A stretch of 64,000 nt of DNA from Rhynchonema sp. JSB1_4. Taxonomy: Eukaryota; Nematoda; Chromadorea; Monhysterida; Xyalidae. Position 1 is the stretch's first letter; every line of letters begins with the position of its first letter. Made by a program: the position numbers and the translations under genes. The notes under the pieces were generated by a model. The model was not told the DNA's origin and made no database searches. It saw nothing but the letters and a program-made list of their open reading frames with translations. Location: NCBI GenBank assembly GCA_030248065.1, contig JASAMV010005168.1:1-64000 (forward strand). Direction: 5' to 3'. Below are positions 13,457 to 25,200 of this stretch, piece after piece.

Positions 13457-13765
13457 TAGTCTGTTGATTATATTTCGACATAGTGTATAAGCCCCATTCA
13501 GCGATGTTTGGAGCGGGCTGGGTCGACGCCATTCTAAATGAATGTTTCAAGCATTGCTAACTCAGGCAAAAAACCGATTGAACATTGCTTGCCGCGTGGC
13601 GCAAAAACACGTGGCCTGTCATCGCACAGCACCAACAATGTTCAATGGCTCTGCGAATGAGTTGGCAATGCCTGAAACATTCATTTAGAATGGCGTCGAC
13701 CCAGCCCGCTCCAAACATCGCTGAATGGGGCTTATACACTATGTCGAAATATAATCAACAGACTA
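13457..13765. mobile_element. MITE with about 100-bp inverted arms
   Basis: The arms start TAGTCTGTTGATTATATTTC at 13457 and end with the complement at 13765. They run about 100 bp each, with a GC-rich loop. TA flanks both sides, which would fit a Tc1/mariner-type insertion. There is no coding capacity. Confidence 0.75.
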
Positions 13766-13914
13766 TACTTTTTACACTCCTATGAAACATCAGAAAGCCA
13801 GAGCTTGGATATATGGGGATATATATATATGTATGGATATATATATATATATATATATGGATCATAGCAATGTACATAAATGTATTTACACTATGCACAT
13901 ACACGCATCACAGC

Positions 13915-14415
13915 CAGGGTTGGGCAAAAAAGACGGCGTGTTTTCTTGAAAAAAACCACGTTTTTTAAAAAACGTCAGGGTCGTTTTTCGTTTTTTTAAA
14001 TCTCTAATTTTCTTGATTTTCCCTGATTTTTCAGGGGAAGTACCCTGATTTTCAAGGAAAATCAATATCTTGTCCCATTTTTTTTTTCAAAAAATTTTTG
14101 ACCAATTTTTACTTTGTCGAGATACGTCCGTATACGGAGTTTGACTTTCAATGATGACCCCGGCCAAAGTTGGTCCCATGATGGGGGTCTGATATGGGAT
14201 CTTAAGAACTCGCCAGAAAAGGGTTGAAACCCGTTTATTTTGCCTAAGAACACATACAGTAGAATTACTTCATTTAACCACGTTTCTTTCCAACATGAGC
14301 GTTTTCCACAATTTTTGGGGCATACTTTGGTCATCAGGACGTTTTAAAAAAACGTTTTTAACAAAAACACTTTAAAAACGGTTTTTTGAAAAAAACGTTT
14401 TTTTGCCCAACCCTG
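13915..14415. mobile_element. Non-autonomous hAT element, 501 bp
   Basis: The ends are CAGGGTTGGGCAAAAAA and its complement, a classic hAT-type terminus. The 8-bp duplication is ATCACAGC on the left and ATTACAGC on the right (7 of 8). Subterminal poly-T/ACGTTTT blocks are inverted. No transposase is present. A TA-dinucleotide run lies just upstream, near 13820-13858. Confidence 0.9.
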
Positions 14416-14951
14416 ATTACAGCATGGTCATCAAATGCCTTTTCAGGGACGTTTCGCGCAAATACATGAAAATTTTGTCGAATCGGCGATGGTGTCATGT
14501 TCGCATATTTGCAACATTTTGATGAATTCCTTGCTTCACAGCTATCCGAATATCAACGGTGTCCTGCGTGCTTTTTGTTCATCTGCGTGTACTTCATCCA
14601 CCACAACACGAATCGTTGATTTTGTGCAGGCATGACCACTGAACTTGCAATATGTACGAGCTCAGAAACGTGAAAAAAACTGTGTATTTTGCCCGCATTA
14701 GCATCCCATCGTAAAGACAAGCTTAGCTTCACCGTAATGATAATGCAGTATACACTATAAAGGCTCAGTACCTACATGTATATACGTATACCTCGGACAC
14801 ACAGTAGGTACTGTACACTTCTTGCTGGTGCGAAAAGTGCTGAAAGTACCCCACAGCAGGTGCTTTTGGTACACAAGTCAGGTAAACAACAATAATCATG
14901 ATCGCAAAATTAGCCGTGGGTGCGCGGCAATGCTACAGATCCCAGTAAGTG
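14416..14951. other. Intergenic, nothing recognised
   Basis: No exon chain, RNA gene or repeat structure could be supported. Confidence 0.4.
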
Positions 14952-15138
14952 TGACATTCGCGGTCGCAGGATTTTTTGGGGTCAACCGCGGTGACTGCGT
15001 AGTCACCGCAGTCGCATCGGTCACCGCAGTGTTGTCCGCGGTTGCATGTAATATACTTCGTGTGTGGTCCGGTGCGAATGCGGTGACCATGCGCAGCGAC
15101 CGCGGTTGATCCCAAATATCCTGCGACTGCGAATGTCA
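14952..15138. mobile_element. Small CG-rich inverted-repeat element
   Basis: Outer arms of about 40 bp (starting TGACATTCGCGGTCGCAGGA) face each other, with internal CCGCGGT and GTGACTGCG repeats. A target duplication is not clear, so its class is open. It lies about 310 bp upstream of the first Trp-rich peptide gene. Confidence 0.6.
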
Positions 15139-15448
15139 TGCTTGGTCTGTAATTTAGTCCCATTAATTGCATTCAGGTCCCTGAGTAGGCGTTATGAAAG
15201 AGCATGCACAAATACTCAGCATGCACAAAGACGGTGCCACTGGGTAGCACGCATCAAATGGGCATGTTCACTCAAGAACCTGAGGTAACCCGATTGGTGC
15301 CTTGAACTTGGTTTATCTGGGTTCGATAGTTGCCGTATTTCAGACGTTGGAGACAGATCAGCCTTCAGTTGTAAGCCATCGCTGTGCGAAGAGTTTCTGC
15401 TCTAATTATATAGCAGCTAACGGTGTGTGTATCGAAAATCAATCACAG

Positions 15449-15839
15449 ATGAATAAGATTCGCTCCCCTCGTGTTCTCCTGATCGCGCTTGTGCTGACAT
15501 CAGCCCTGTTCGGTGGTCACGTGTTCGTTGCTGCTGGCCCATTACTTCAACAGGAATTGGGAGGTAAGGAAATGTATACCTGCGGTAGCAAAGGTTTGGA
15601 GACCGGTCCGTTTCTGGGTCCACGTGACTATGGTAAATGCGGTCCGGGATCACCCCAAGTTTGATACTGCTAATCAGTGCAATATTGAAACATCAACACG
15701 CACGATTTCGGTTGCAGGTTTGGCACTTCACAATGGGTTCGAGTGGTGGCCACGTTATTGGCGTTTCAGTGACAAGCCACAAAACACCCGTCCAGGGAAG
15801 ATTTTGACACAAGATCAACTGAACGGAATGGCTTTTTGA
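15449..15839 (+). CDS. Small secreted Trp-rich protein, paralogue 1
   Basis: Exons are 15449-15563 and 15718-15839, joined in phase 1, giving 78 aa. Exon 1 encodes a signal peptide: basic MNKIRSPR, a hydrophobic core, then probable cleavage near VFVAAG. Exon 2 encodes the conserved core LALHNGFEWWPRYWRFS and a polar tail ending GMAF. The mature part would be about 50 aa with four Trp within about twenty residues and no cysteine. I do not recognise the family. The WWPR/YWRF cluster resembles Trp-Arg-rich host-defence peptides, but function is unknown. AATAAA follows at about 16348 in the context CACAATAAAGCTA, which is shared with paralogue 2. Confidence 0.75.
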
Positions 15840-16589
15840 GGCCGGCCGTAGGTCCATATCGCATTCTCAGTAGGGCTTGAGACATTACCTCACGACCGCA
15901 GGCTGAGGCGCCATTCAGTAAATCAATCGAAAGGGGGCATCAAGGCAATGCTGCAAGAAAAACTTGAAAATCCTTGCGATCGAAACATACGTTCATATAA
16001 ATGCCAGTCTTGATCAGGTCAATAATGGTGTCTTAACATCCGTCACTTAAAATGTGTATGGACTGATCACTAAAATGGCTGGCGAATCGACTAGATCAGC
16101 TGATGTTTCAATCGCACGGATTTTAAACTTTTCTCGTAACATTTCTCGAATGTTCTTTCGATTGATATGCTGCGTGATGACGCCTCAAAGGCGTTGTGTT
16201 AATCAGATTATGTTCCGAGCCTTTAAAATTGAGATGAGATTGTACAGAACTGCGGTAAAAATCTTTAGTGTCTTGCTCATGTATAATACAACATGCGGGC
16301 TCTATTAGTTCGTGATATCGACCGTGTCAATACAGTAATTCAGTCACAATAAAGCTATAACATTGCTTTGTTTCTGATAATTTCATTACGACGTATCAAT
16401 GATCTGAGCCAAAACTCTCCATCAGATCATCTATAGACTGGCCTAACCACGATATTCTTGCAGTTCCCATAGTGTAATGTACGTGGTGTGGGTCCCGTTT
16501 TGCTTCAAGAACGCTCAGTTGTCTGCAATAACCCAAACTTATGGTGACAAAAGGGGCCTATTCTAATGACGTTGACGCAACGCAAGTCG

Positions 16590-17190
16590 TTAAAGCTGGT
16601 CAAGTCAACGACATTAGTATTAGCCAACCAAACGATTGTCAACACGTGTGCGTGTGGGGCGCTGAAAAATAAGAGCAGGTGTTTTTGATCAACATTGCTT
16701 TATTCGTAATTCGTCAGCATTCGTCATTATTGTTATTGTGGGTGGTGCTGCAATCCTTTGAGAAAGCACAGGCCTGGACAGTATAACCTAAAAGCATTCC
16801 AAACGCTTTTTGCGGTGGACAAAACATAACTTGCGCTGCAAAAACACAAGTGCAAGAAAATCGTCGATGCAAACAAAAAGCGCTTATTCTATGGACGTCG
16901 ATACAAGGTCGTCGGCGTTCGGCTTGGACGCATTGCACAAGTTTTGAGCTCATTTGAGGCTGCATTTCGTCGATGACGTTGATCTTAGCCAACAACAACA
17001 TCGTCAACGTGCGTGCGTGCGATTATGATTGTGGGTGTTGAAAGAAAAACAGCATGTGTTTTTGAAGATCAGCATTGTTTTTATTCTGAGTTTGTGCTTG
17101 TCTGTGGGTGTTGCAATTCTTTGAGAAGCACACATAACGATGCGGTAACCCTTAGTTGTCTTCAAAGCTCTGTGGAATTTATTAAATTTT
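16590..17190. repeat. Diverged tandem direct duplication
   Basis: About 200-250 bp near 16600-16830 recur at about 16980-17140. Shared features are GTTGATCTTAGCCAAC-like, AGCATGTGTTTTTGA-like and a GTGGGTGTTGCAATTC-like stretch. It lies between the two peptide genes and may be a by-product of their duplication. The rest of 15840-17448 holds no recognised gene. Confidence 0.55.
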
Positions 17191-17448
17191 GCAAGAATAA
17201 ACACGACTTCGAGAACCGCCTGGTAATACTGAACTCAGCATCACGTACCTCAGTAGCGGTGAATCACCCATGAGTGGCATGGGAGTCTGTTTGTCTCGAT
17301 AATTTCCCACAAAGATTATCCTCAATGGGATTCCACAGCCCACGACTTTTGTACAGCAGTCACCTGCGCGCAGAATTAGCCAACTACAGCTACCTAATCA
17401 ACTGAATCAAGACCAGTAATTCGACAACAACAGGCAGGACACCATAAA

Positions 17449-18431
17449 ATGAAGATCGCTATTGTTCTGCTAATCGCCCTTGCGCTATCGCCTTTACCAT
17501 TCGGGAACACATTCGCCACATCTGGTCCAACACCGCAACAATTGCGAGGTCAGCACATTTGCCTTTATTTGGATATTTTTCAGAATTAGACCAGCTCGAC
17601 GTTGTTCACATAAACTATCATCAACAGACAACTCCGGATCAAAAGACTGATTCTCAGAAAATATCCGGTCATGCCTTGTAAAAAAAGTATGTAGCTCACG
17701 CCACAAGCCCATGACAAACGTCGGCGTTGATGTTCAGCACGGACCTCTGGTGCGCTCTAAGGCTGCCTTCACAATGCATGCGCGTTTGCGCGTCAAATTG
17801 ACGCGCATTTGTGTTCACAATGCATTTGCGCGTTTGCGCGCCGAGCTCATGCGCATGCGCAAACGCGCATTTGTGTTCACAATGGTCCCCTACGTTCCGA
17901 CCCTGGATTCCCAATGGGTCCACACTCCACATCAGATCAGGCCATTCCCGAATAAGGCTCTGGCCCAGTATAGCTTGCCCAACTTTTTGATTTTTACACT
18001 ACTGCACAACTTTTGCCCAATACAAAGTTCTGAAAGTTCCCTGACATGAAAATGCAAAAAACAGCTATTCCGAATTTCATACACACGCTATTCAAATCCG
18101 ATGCGCAAACGCGCACGTCCATTGTGAACACAGATGCGCATTGCCCATTTGCGCATGCGCGTTTGCGCATCGAATTTGCATTGTGAACAATTTGCATTGT
18201 CAAAAAATGTGACGCGCATGCACTGTGAAGGCAGCCTAAGGTCCAGCACCCAATGCCCGTGAGTGCAAGCCGCTAACACACTTGCATCGCAAACAACATT
18301 ACACATGTGAAACTTCGGTTGCAGAGTTGGCGCTTCGACACGGCTTCGAGTGGTGGCCGCGGTTCTGGCGATTCAGCACGAAACCACCGATAACAAGAAA
18401 TCGCAGCGCAACAGGGACAGACACAAGATGA
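17449..18431 (+). CDS. Small secreted Trp-rich protein, paralogue 2
   Basis: Exons are 17449-17548 and 18325-18431, joined in phase 1, giving 68 aa. The layout matches paralogue 1: a signal-peptide exon (MKIAIVLLIALALSPLPFGN), the same intron position and phase, and the core LALRHGFEWWPRFWRFS. After the core, alignment to paralogue 1 suggests a 5-nt gap in this copy, so its tail is read in another frame and stops at TGA 18429. In the other frame the DNA would match the paralogue 1 tail. AATAAA at about 18520 has the same CACAATAAAGCTA context. The intron holds a 476-bp transposon. Function unknown. Confidence 0.7.
17761..18236. mobile_element. TIR element in the intron of peptide paralogue 2 (Harbinger-like)
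   Basis: Ends GGCTGCCTTCACA and TGTGAAGGCAGCC are flanked by a TAA duplication on both sides. The subterminal DNA is unusually rich in GCGCATGCGC/TTTGCGCG motifs separated by TGTTCACAATG, in inverted arrangement. No coding capacity. Confidence 0.8.
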
Positions 18432-18539
18432 AGGGAATGGAATTGTATTTGAGTAACGGGTAAATGCCGACGTTGTCAACTGCTTTAGGTGATGTTATTA
18501 CGGGTCGTGCCCGAGCACAATAAAGCTAAGATCATTTGA

Positions 18540-19270
18540 TTATACTATCGTGACGTTGCCCACCTGGACCGGAACGTGTCACGGACAACACAGCGGTTTT
18601 CGAAAGACAACAGCCACTCAAATGGATACGTATTTGCTGAGGGCATTGTAAATGACAAAGATAGCTGCCTTCAGCACCTGCTGTTTTGTCCGTGGAACTC
18701 AGGTCATACACTTGGACGGCACATTTCGATGCCGTCTGTCAGCCCTATCAGAGAGTCCACAAGTCAAGCGACATGAAATAAAACTAAACGTCACCCGTTT
18801 TATTTATATTTCGGTTCCTAATAGAGGAAGAATAATGTTTCATTCAACACATCCAGTGCCAAAACGCACACCGATACATGATACAGTCCTTTTTTCGTAA
18901 GTGAAAGAGATGTACCGCAATAACAAATGTAAAACATCAGTTAACTGACAATTGTGGTGTAAAAAATCTATAGGTAACTAGATTCTGAATAGCTGATGTT
19001 TCTCGAAAAAGCGGCATTCAGATTGAACGTGGATGGAGGATAAAAAAACCCGTAATATGATATGAACATACAAAATATATTCTGATACGGTTATTTTCAC
19101 TGCCAATATAACACAAAAGATGGCCTGTGCTAAACCTGGTGATCGGTTGACTGACGTGGGCAAAATTAAAAAGAATAATGCGCGGTTCATTTGCGCAATC
19201 TGGTAATAATTCTATCTTATCAAAAACGTCAGCGCCTGCCAAATTCGATCACCAAGTCGTCTCCGTCACT
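18540..19270. other. Intergenic, nothing recognised
   Basis: This lies between the end of peptide paralogue 2 and the TAF8 stop codon. It should hold the TAF8 3' UTR. No other feature could be supported. Confidence 0.4.
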
Positions 19271-22200
19271 CTATATTTCGTCGAGCAGTGTTTTGTGCAT
19301 GCTGCTAGCAATCGATGCCAGTTGGTCCATCGCCGTGTCCGTCAAAGTGGTCGGCATCTGTGGCGCGCGCAAATACGCATTCTCAACGCGGGGCGTGCGC
19401 GTCTCACTTGACAAACCGACCGTTGTTGTTGTCGTGTTGAATTTAGTATCGTTTCGTTGTTGTAGTTCAATGTTGTTCGTGTCGAGATATCGGTCGTTCG
19501 ATTCATTCTGTTGTTGAGATTCAGTCTGTTCGCATAGCAATGCCGTCACCGACACGGGCGCATCGAGACGAGGCAGCAGGGCTGAAGAAGCGACGTGACA
19601 TGTGCTCAACCACCGTAATTATAGTGACACGTCCTGTACCTCAGTGGTGTCGTTGGGGGGTTACCCCCGTGTACCTGTATCCTGTACAGGGATCCTGTAC
19701 TTCCGGTCACTCAACACAGATTCAGAGTTATAAAATGTTGACGTCAGAATGGGGACGGGAACCTAGCTGTCGGTCACTGGACTGAGTAAATCATTTACGA
19801 TAAAAACAGTGGTGGCTTGAACGGACTGTAAACTGGCCCAGGGTACAACAATTCTTCAAAGTTATAATATTCTAGACCCCGCCCCCCCCAAAATACCCAC
19901 CTCTATATTCATCACTATCTAGAATCAACGGCTGATTGGGCATTGTTTTGAGCATGAAATTCACGAGCGATTGTTCAACGGCACGTTGCTGTTCGGCCAA
20001 CGCTTCACGCACCGATTCGTATGACGGCTCGGCATCAGCTGCAATCTGCAGCAAAGCACGTATTGGGATTGAGATGACATCAAATTTGACGATTGAACCG
20101 GGCCGGACCGGCATTGTCTCGATCTCGGGACATTTTTGATCGAGACATGCACATTAAGGAGTTGTGGCCTTTATCAGCGTAAAAAGCCGGTTATTACCTG
20201 TTTGTTTTGGAAGTTTTTTTGCTGCTGCTGACAGGCACAGCACGACGGCCTTTTTAAAGTCCAGCAACCACAACAGGATCGGTCTTATCACCATCCGTCA
20301 ACCTACAGTTTCTTTGAACCTGTAAAATAGTTTAAAATCAAGGAACACATTACAAACCTCCGAACGAATGTATGTGTGCGCATCAGGGAATTGAGGCAAA
20401 TGATCTGGCACGTATGACGGTCGTACATCAGTGATCGTTGCTGCATCAACACGCAGCGCTGGCGGTGGTTGCGGCGGTTGGACGATTTTGGCTGGAGAGT
20501 TTGGTCGCTACTGTATTAGGATGGGATAGGATACTCTTCGTCATCCTTGTTCAGCCTTTATGTCTAATTGTTGTCGGAGTCGGCGTGAGTAGTTTTGTTC
20601 ACGTCATGTTACGGCGCCTCTTGTTGTTTATTCCAAGACTTATTCTTTACTCATTGACAATTATAATTTCGACAAGCGACAACGCGCAAACAAAGTAGAT
20701 CTACACTAGCCCGCCGGTCATTTTGAAACTTATCGGATGATACTCTTGAACAACAATCAGCTGGACTCACTAAGTACGTCAAGAAAAACACTTCGCGTAA
20801 TCCTGAGACATAAACCAGCAACAAACAATGCAGCATGAAACCAACGTGGCGGTATGACCAATCTTCCCGTCTCGGCCATCGATTGTGCCACATAGGCAGG
20901 CAGTGCCATCACATCGACACGCATGTCCACCAACGCACAGCACACATCCACTGCCGTCGCCTCGCTGCGACCGTTGTTCTCGGCGATCTGCTTCGCACAA
21001 CGACTCGACTCTTGCATCACTGCAGCAAGAGAACGATAAGAAAACGTTGTGCTTGCAGGTCAGATTAAAATTGGTCTCAGGGAAGAGATATCAGTCAGGC
21101 GGGCCCGCCCCGGCTGGTGTTTGGAACTTTCATCCGGGTGCCCTCCCCATGGCCAGGATCAAGACAAAATCGTGGTTTTTGTTTTAAAAAAGGCGAAATT
21201 TCAACCGATTTAGACTCCAAAATATCATAACTAGCAAACTTGAGAGCCCGCCCACATGCCACGGCATGTCTCATTTTTTCAAATACGGTATCGGATCAGT
21301 GGTGTTGGAGGTACTCTGGACAGGGGGATACCTAGCTAACCCCCACCTCCAACACTGTGTTGGATCGTATCAGAGGTCGCAATCGGGCCGGCCCGAGGGC
21401 TCGTATGGGGACCCCCCACCAGTGTAGCTCCTGGGGGGGGGAGGGGAGTCCCCTAAGCAGTGTAGTGGCTGGGGGGGGGGAGGGGGGAGGGTAAGTACCT
21501 TGCAACCACCCCGGAGGGTACCTTGCAACCATCAATTTATGGTTTTTATAGGCAAAAATGGGTGTTTTTCGACCTCAAAACCCCAAAAATCGCGCGCAAA
21601 CCTCCATATAATAGGTATTTGAGGCAAATTTTCGGCCAAAATGCAAAAAAGTACCATTTTTTCGGCCAAATTTGCAGTATAATGCATGCAAAAAAACACC
21701 GTTTTCGGACCTCAGGGGTACCTTGCAACCTCCCGGAGGCTGGGTAGGGGGTACCTTGCAACCATCTGGGTCCATCCCCCCCAAGGGTACCTTGCAACCA
21801 TTTGCCTGCCACCACACTGCCCCTAAGGTACACTAACCGCCGCGACCAAGGTACATCAGTACACTAATGTTCTAAACGAGCGCCGAGGGGGAGATAGCGG
21901 GGACAGTGTACCACCCGAGGGGGAGATAGCGTACCCGAGGGGGGCCACCAGCAACTACACTGCTGGTCGCGGTCGGTATGCAACATTTTGACCCCACGCT
22001 GAAGCGACTTATTTCACTGGAAGAATAGTGACTTTTTGTAAAAATACTAAGATTTCTGACAGATTCGGCAAGTTAGTGATCAGTACTTGTCCATCTGACA
22101 ACTTTTCCATTGGGTGATATTTTCGAAACGGTGTAAAGGTCAGTTGGGTGCAAGGGTCGGTGGAAAACTCGGTGTGAGAAAGTTCAGTGTAAGCTTCAAA

Positions 22201-25200
22201 CAGTGCACGCTGCGCCAGCAGCAGACGCGCGTTTCTAAACGAAAGGCCTACTTTGACAGTCTGCTGTGCAAGTGTAAATCGTCTGTTTGCAATATTGTTT
22301 GTTTAGGCTAGTTGCACAAGCGTTTTTAAATGACATATATAAATTTCGTGACCTTTTATGGAGCCGTTTTGATTTCGTGCTGCGATCAGTTAGCGGCATC
22401 AATTTTTTTGGTACCGCCGTCAGTGAATGTTCAATTTCTCAATAGCCTTACGGCGGAATGTCAGGCAACTTAAAGATATGCCTTTAAAACGTTTCTGCAA
22501 CCAGCTTAAATGAACTAGATTGCAAACAAACAATTTACATTAGCACAGCAGACTGTCAAAGTTGACCATTCGTTTAGAAACGCGCGTCTGCTGCTTGCTC
22601 AGCGTGCAACGTTTCAAGCTTACGCCGAGCTTACACTGAACTTTCTGACACCGAGCATTCCACCGACCTTTACACCCAACTGACCTTTACACCGTATCGA
22701 AAATATCACCCATTGAAAGCAATCATTTTTCCACCAAAGATAGGTTCAGAAAAATCGCAACAATTATGACAAAAATCGGGTAAGAAATCTGACCCGAAAA
22801 ATTCGGGCCGGGCCGGAGATTTGGAATCGGAGGATCGGTCCCGGGCCCGACTTAGGCCGCTTTCACAATCATCCGGTTTCCGGAATTGGCTTCAAATCCG
22901 GTTTCCCTAAATGTTTTTTCCGGTTTCCGGAAGTTGCTTTCACAATCATCCGGTTTCCGGTTTTCGCCCTAATTCAAATCCGTTTTCCGGCGACCGGAAA
23001 CCGGAAAAGGCCATTTAGAGCCGGTTCTAATTTTTTATCCGGTTTTGGGTGCATAATGGGTAGTGGACGTCATGGGATGGACACGTTTACTTGTGTGATG
23101 ACTTGTTGCTCGTGTGTGCACACAAGTAAATTATATGCTTATAATATTAACGAATATCACTGATGTACAGATGCATTCTAACGGTGTTTTCAGAAGGTTC
23201 GCAATGTGGCGCAAATAAATTGAATAAGTAAAGCTGAGAAAAGCCAACAGCCACGCTTTCAGACCCAAAAGAACTTTGAAGATCAGGAACACATCGCGCA
23301 CGTTCATGCGCTGATGTGTAGTCGTTCCTGCGCTGAGTTGATGGTACCATACCATACTGCTATACCACATAACACAACCAGAGAATCTTTACTTCTGGAT
23401 CTGGCACACTCGTTTGTTCCTATAAGGTGACCTAAAAGTAGTCTTCCCGGACACAAATTTTGTCTGAAACCAGGGCCAATGAGCATTTTACTGCACAGCA
23501 CCTGCTTTCTGTTTCTGACAAACTGCATTTCGTATTAACAGTCGTAGGATGTCGATCGACGTTGACAGAGAGCGGATTACACTCTCTTTTTTGGTGAAGA
23601 TCTGAAAAATTGTTATTCATTTTGAAGCGTGCCGTAGCTGGCGAATATGGACACGACCAAGGAACGTGCACCGGTGCACGCAATATTCCTTCTGGTCTTG
23701 CACATTCGCTTGGAGATACCACCCTTATCGGACTCAAATTTTCTCAGGAATCCAGTAACGCCAACATTTTACTCTTTCTCACTTTTACTTTATGAGAACT
23801 TGACTTCATGAACGAGCAGTCATCTGAACTACTGTATGTGTATGATTCCATCCAAGAACACAGTCTCAGTCTCGCAAATCAGTTTTTTCTGTTTGTATGT
23901 GAGCAAAGAACAACAAAACATCATCCTTTAGTGACTATTATCACAATCATATCCCCAAATCTATGACTGATGCGCGCTGTTTTCGAAGCTTGAAGTAGGT
24001 ATAACTGCATAGTGTTTGGCATCATTTATCTGCAAAACTTATTTTGCGGTCATCATCATCTAAACTGGCTAACAGATGTTTTCAGGGGCTTTTCGATATT
24101 TAGTGTCCCTACTTTCTTTTAAGTTACATCACGGTATTTTCAGAGGGTTTTTCCGTGAATTAACGCCAACGCTAATTCTGCAAACTACATAGTTTTCAGA
24201 AGCTTTTCTGTTTGGTTGGTTGGGACATGAAAGTGCCTCAAATCTTGCATGCATGTATACAGTAGCTAATTTTGTTGCTTTTGTTGGTAGGGCTTTTTTC
24301 GTTTTGTCCCTGTGGTGTGAATTGTCTGGAATAAATATGAGTTGAACAGTGTAACGGCCAAGTTTCCCGAGTCAGAACAACATTCTTCAAAATAGAGTAG
24401 ATTAGCACCTTGCTACAGTATACTGACAGTAACACACCTCCGCATGAAGACAACTTCGGCATAATGTTGCCATGCTCAACAGCGCTGACCACACAATATA
24501 AACGCTCATAAAGCACATAACGTCAAATACAGATAGAAAACTTTGAATGGTCAAGATAGATGCAGGTACACAATATACATACTTATGTATACATAAGATG
24601 TTTGTCCCATCGATGTCTCAAGAATATGTCGAGCAATCTGCTGCCCGAAATTGGGCCTGCGGTCAAAATGCAGGGCTAAAAAACAGCAAAGTCTCCTTTT
24701 GTATAAGTCTTTCATTTTATTCTCGGTCCAAACAAAGTATACAGCAAATGTTTCATCGCAACAGCAGCCATCAAGTAGCACGCATGTTTCGAGCCGCGTT
24801 GTCGGCCTGTTGGTTATCATCCACGACGATGACTGCTGTTTTCAAGGCGTTGAAACATTTTCTGTATACCGCCTCTGGACTGTTATAAAACGGAAAGACT
24901 ATAACATGCACAGAGTGCGTTATGTCTGGCCACCAGCTGAACAAGGAATGCGGTTGCCGTGTGTGATATAGAACTTGTCAAACCGCGTGCAAGTAATCAA
25001 ATCCGGAAACCGGAAACCGGATGATTGTGAAAGCACTTTCCGGCAGCCGGAAAACGGAAACCGGAAAATAAAAACCGGATTCCGGAAACCGGATTTCATT
25101 TTTTTGAGATTTGAATTCCGGAAACCGGATTCCGGAAACCGGATGATTGTGAAAGCGGCCTAAACCCGGCCCGATTGCGACCTCTGTATCACATTTTTAT

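Larger units (their letters stand above)
21371..25186. mobile_element. Composite hAT-like element, ends CAGAGGTCGCAATCGGGCC
   Basis: Matching inverted ends CAGAGGTCGCAATCGGGCCGG lie at 21371 and 25186 in TAF8 intron 1. The target duplication is weak. Inside are an H1 element (22112-22711), a Harbinger-like element (22855-25160) and short G-run hAT pieces at about 21420-21975. A related short copy with a clean duplication is at 44715-45014. A 60-bp mini-element, 21299-21355, sits just outside. Confidence 0.65.

Noticed and set aside
23131..23370. Hydrophobic minus-strand frame in the 22855-25160 element
   Set aside because: No splice sites, start context or family motif support it.
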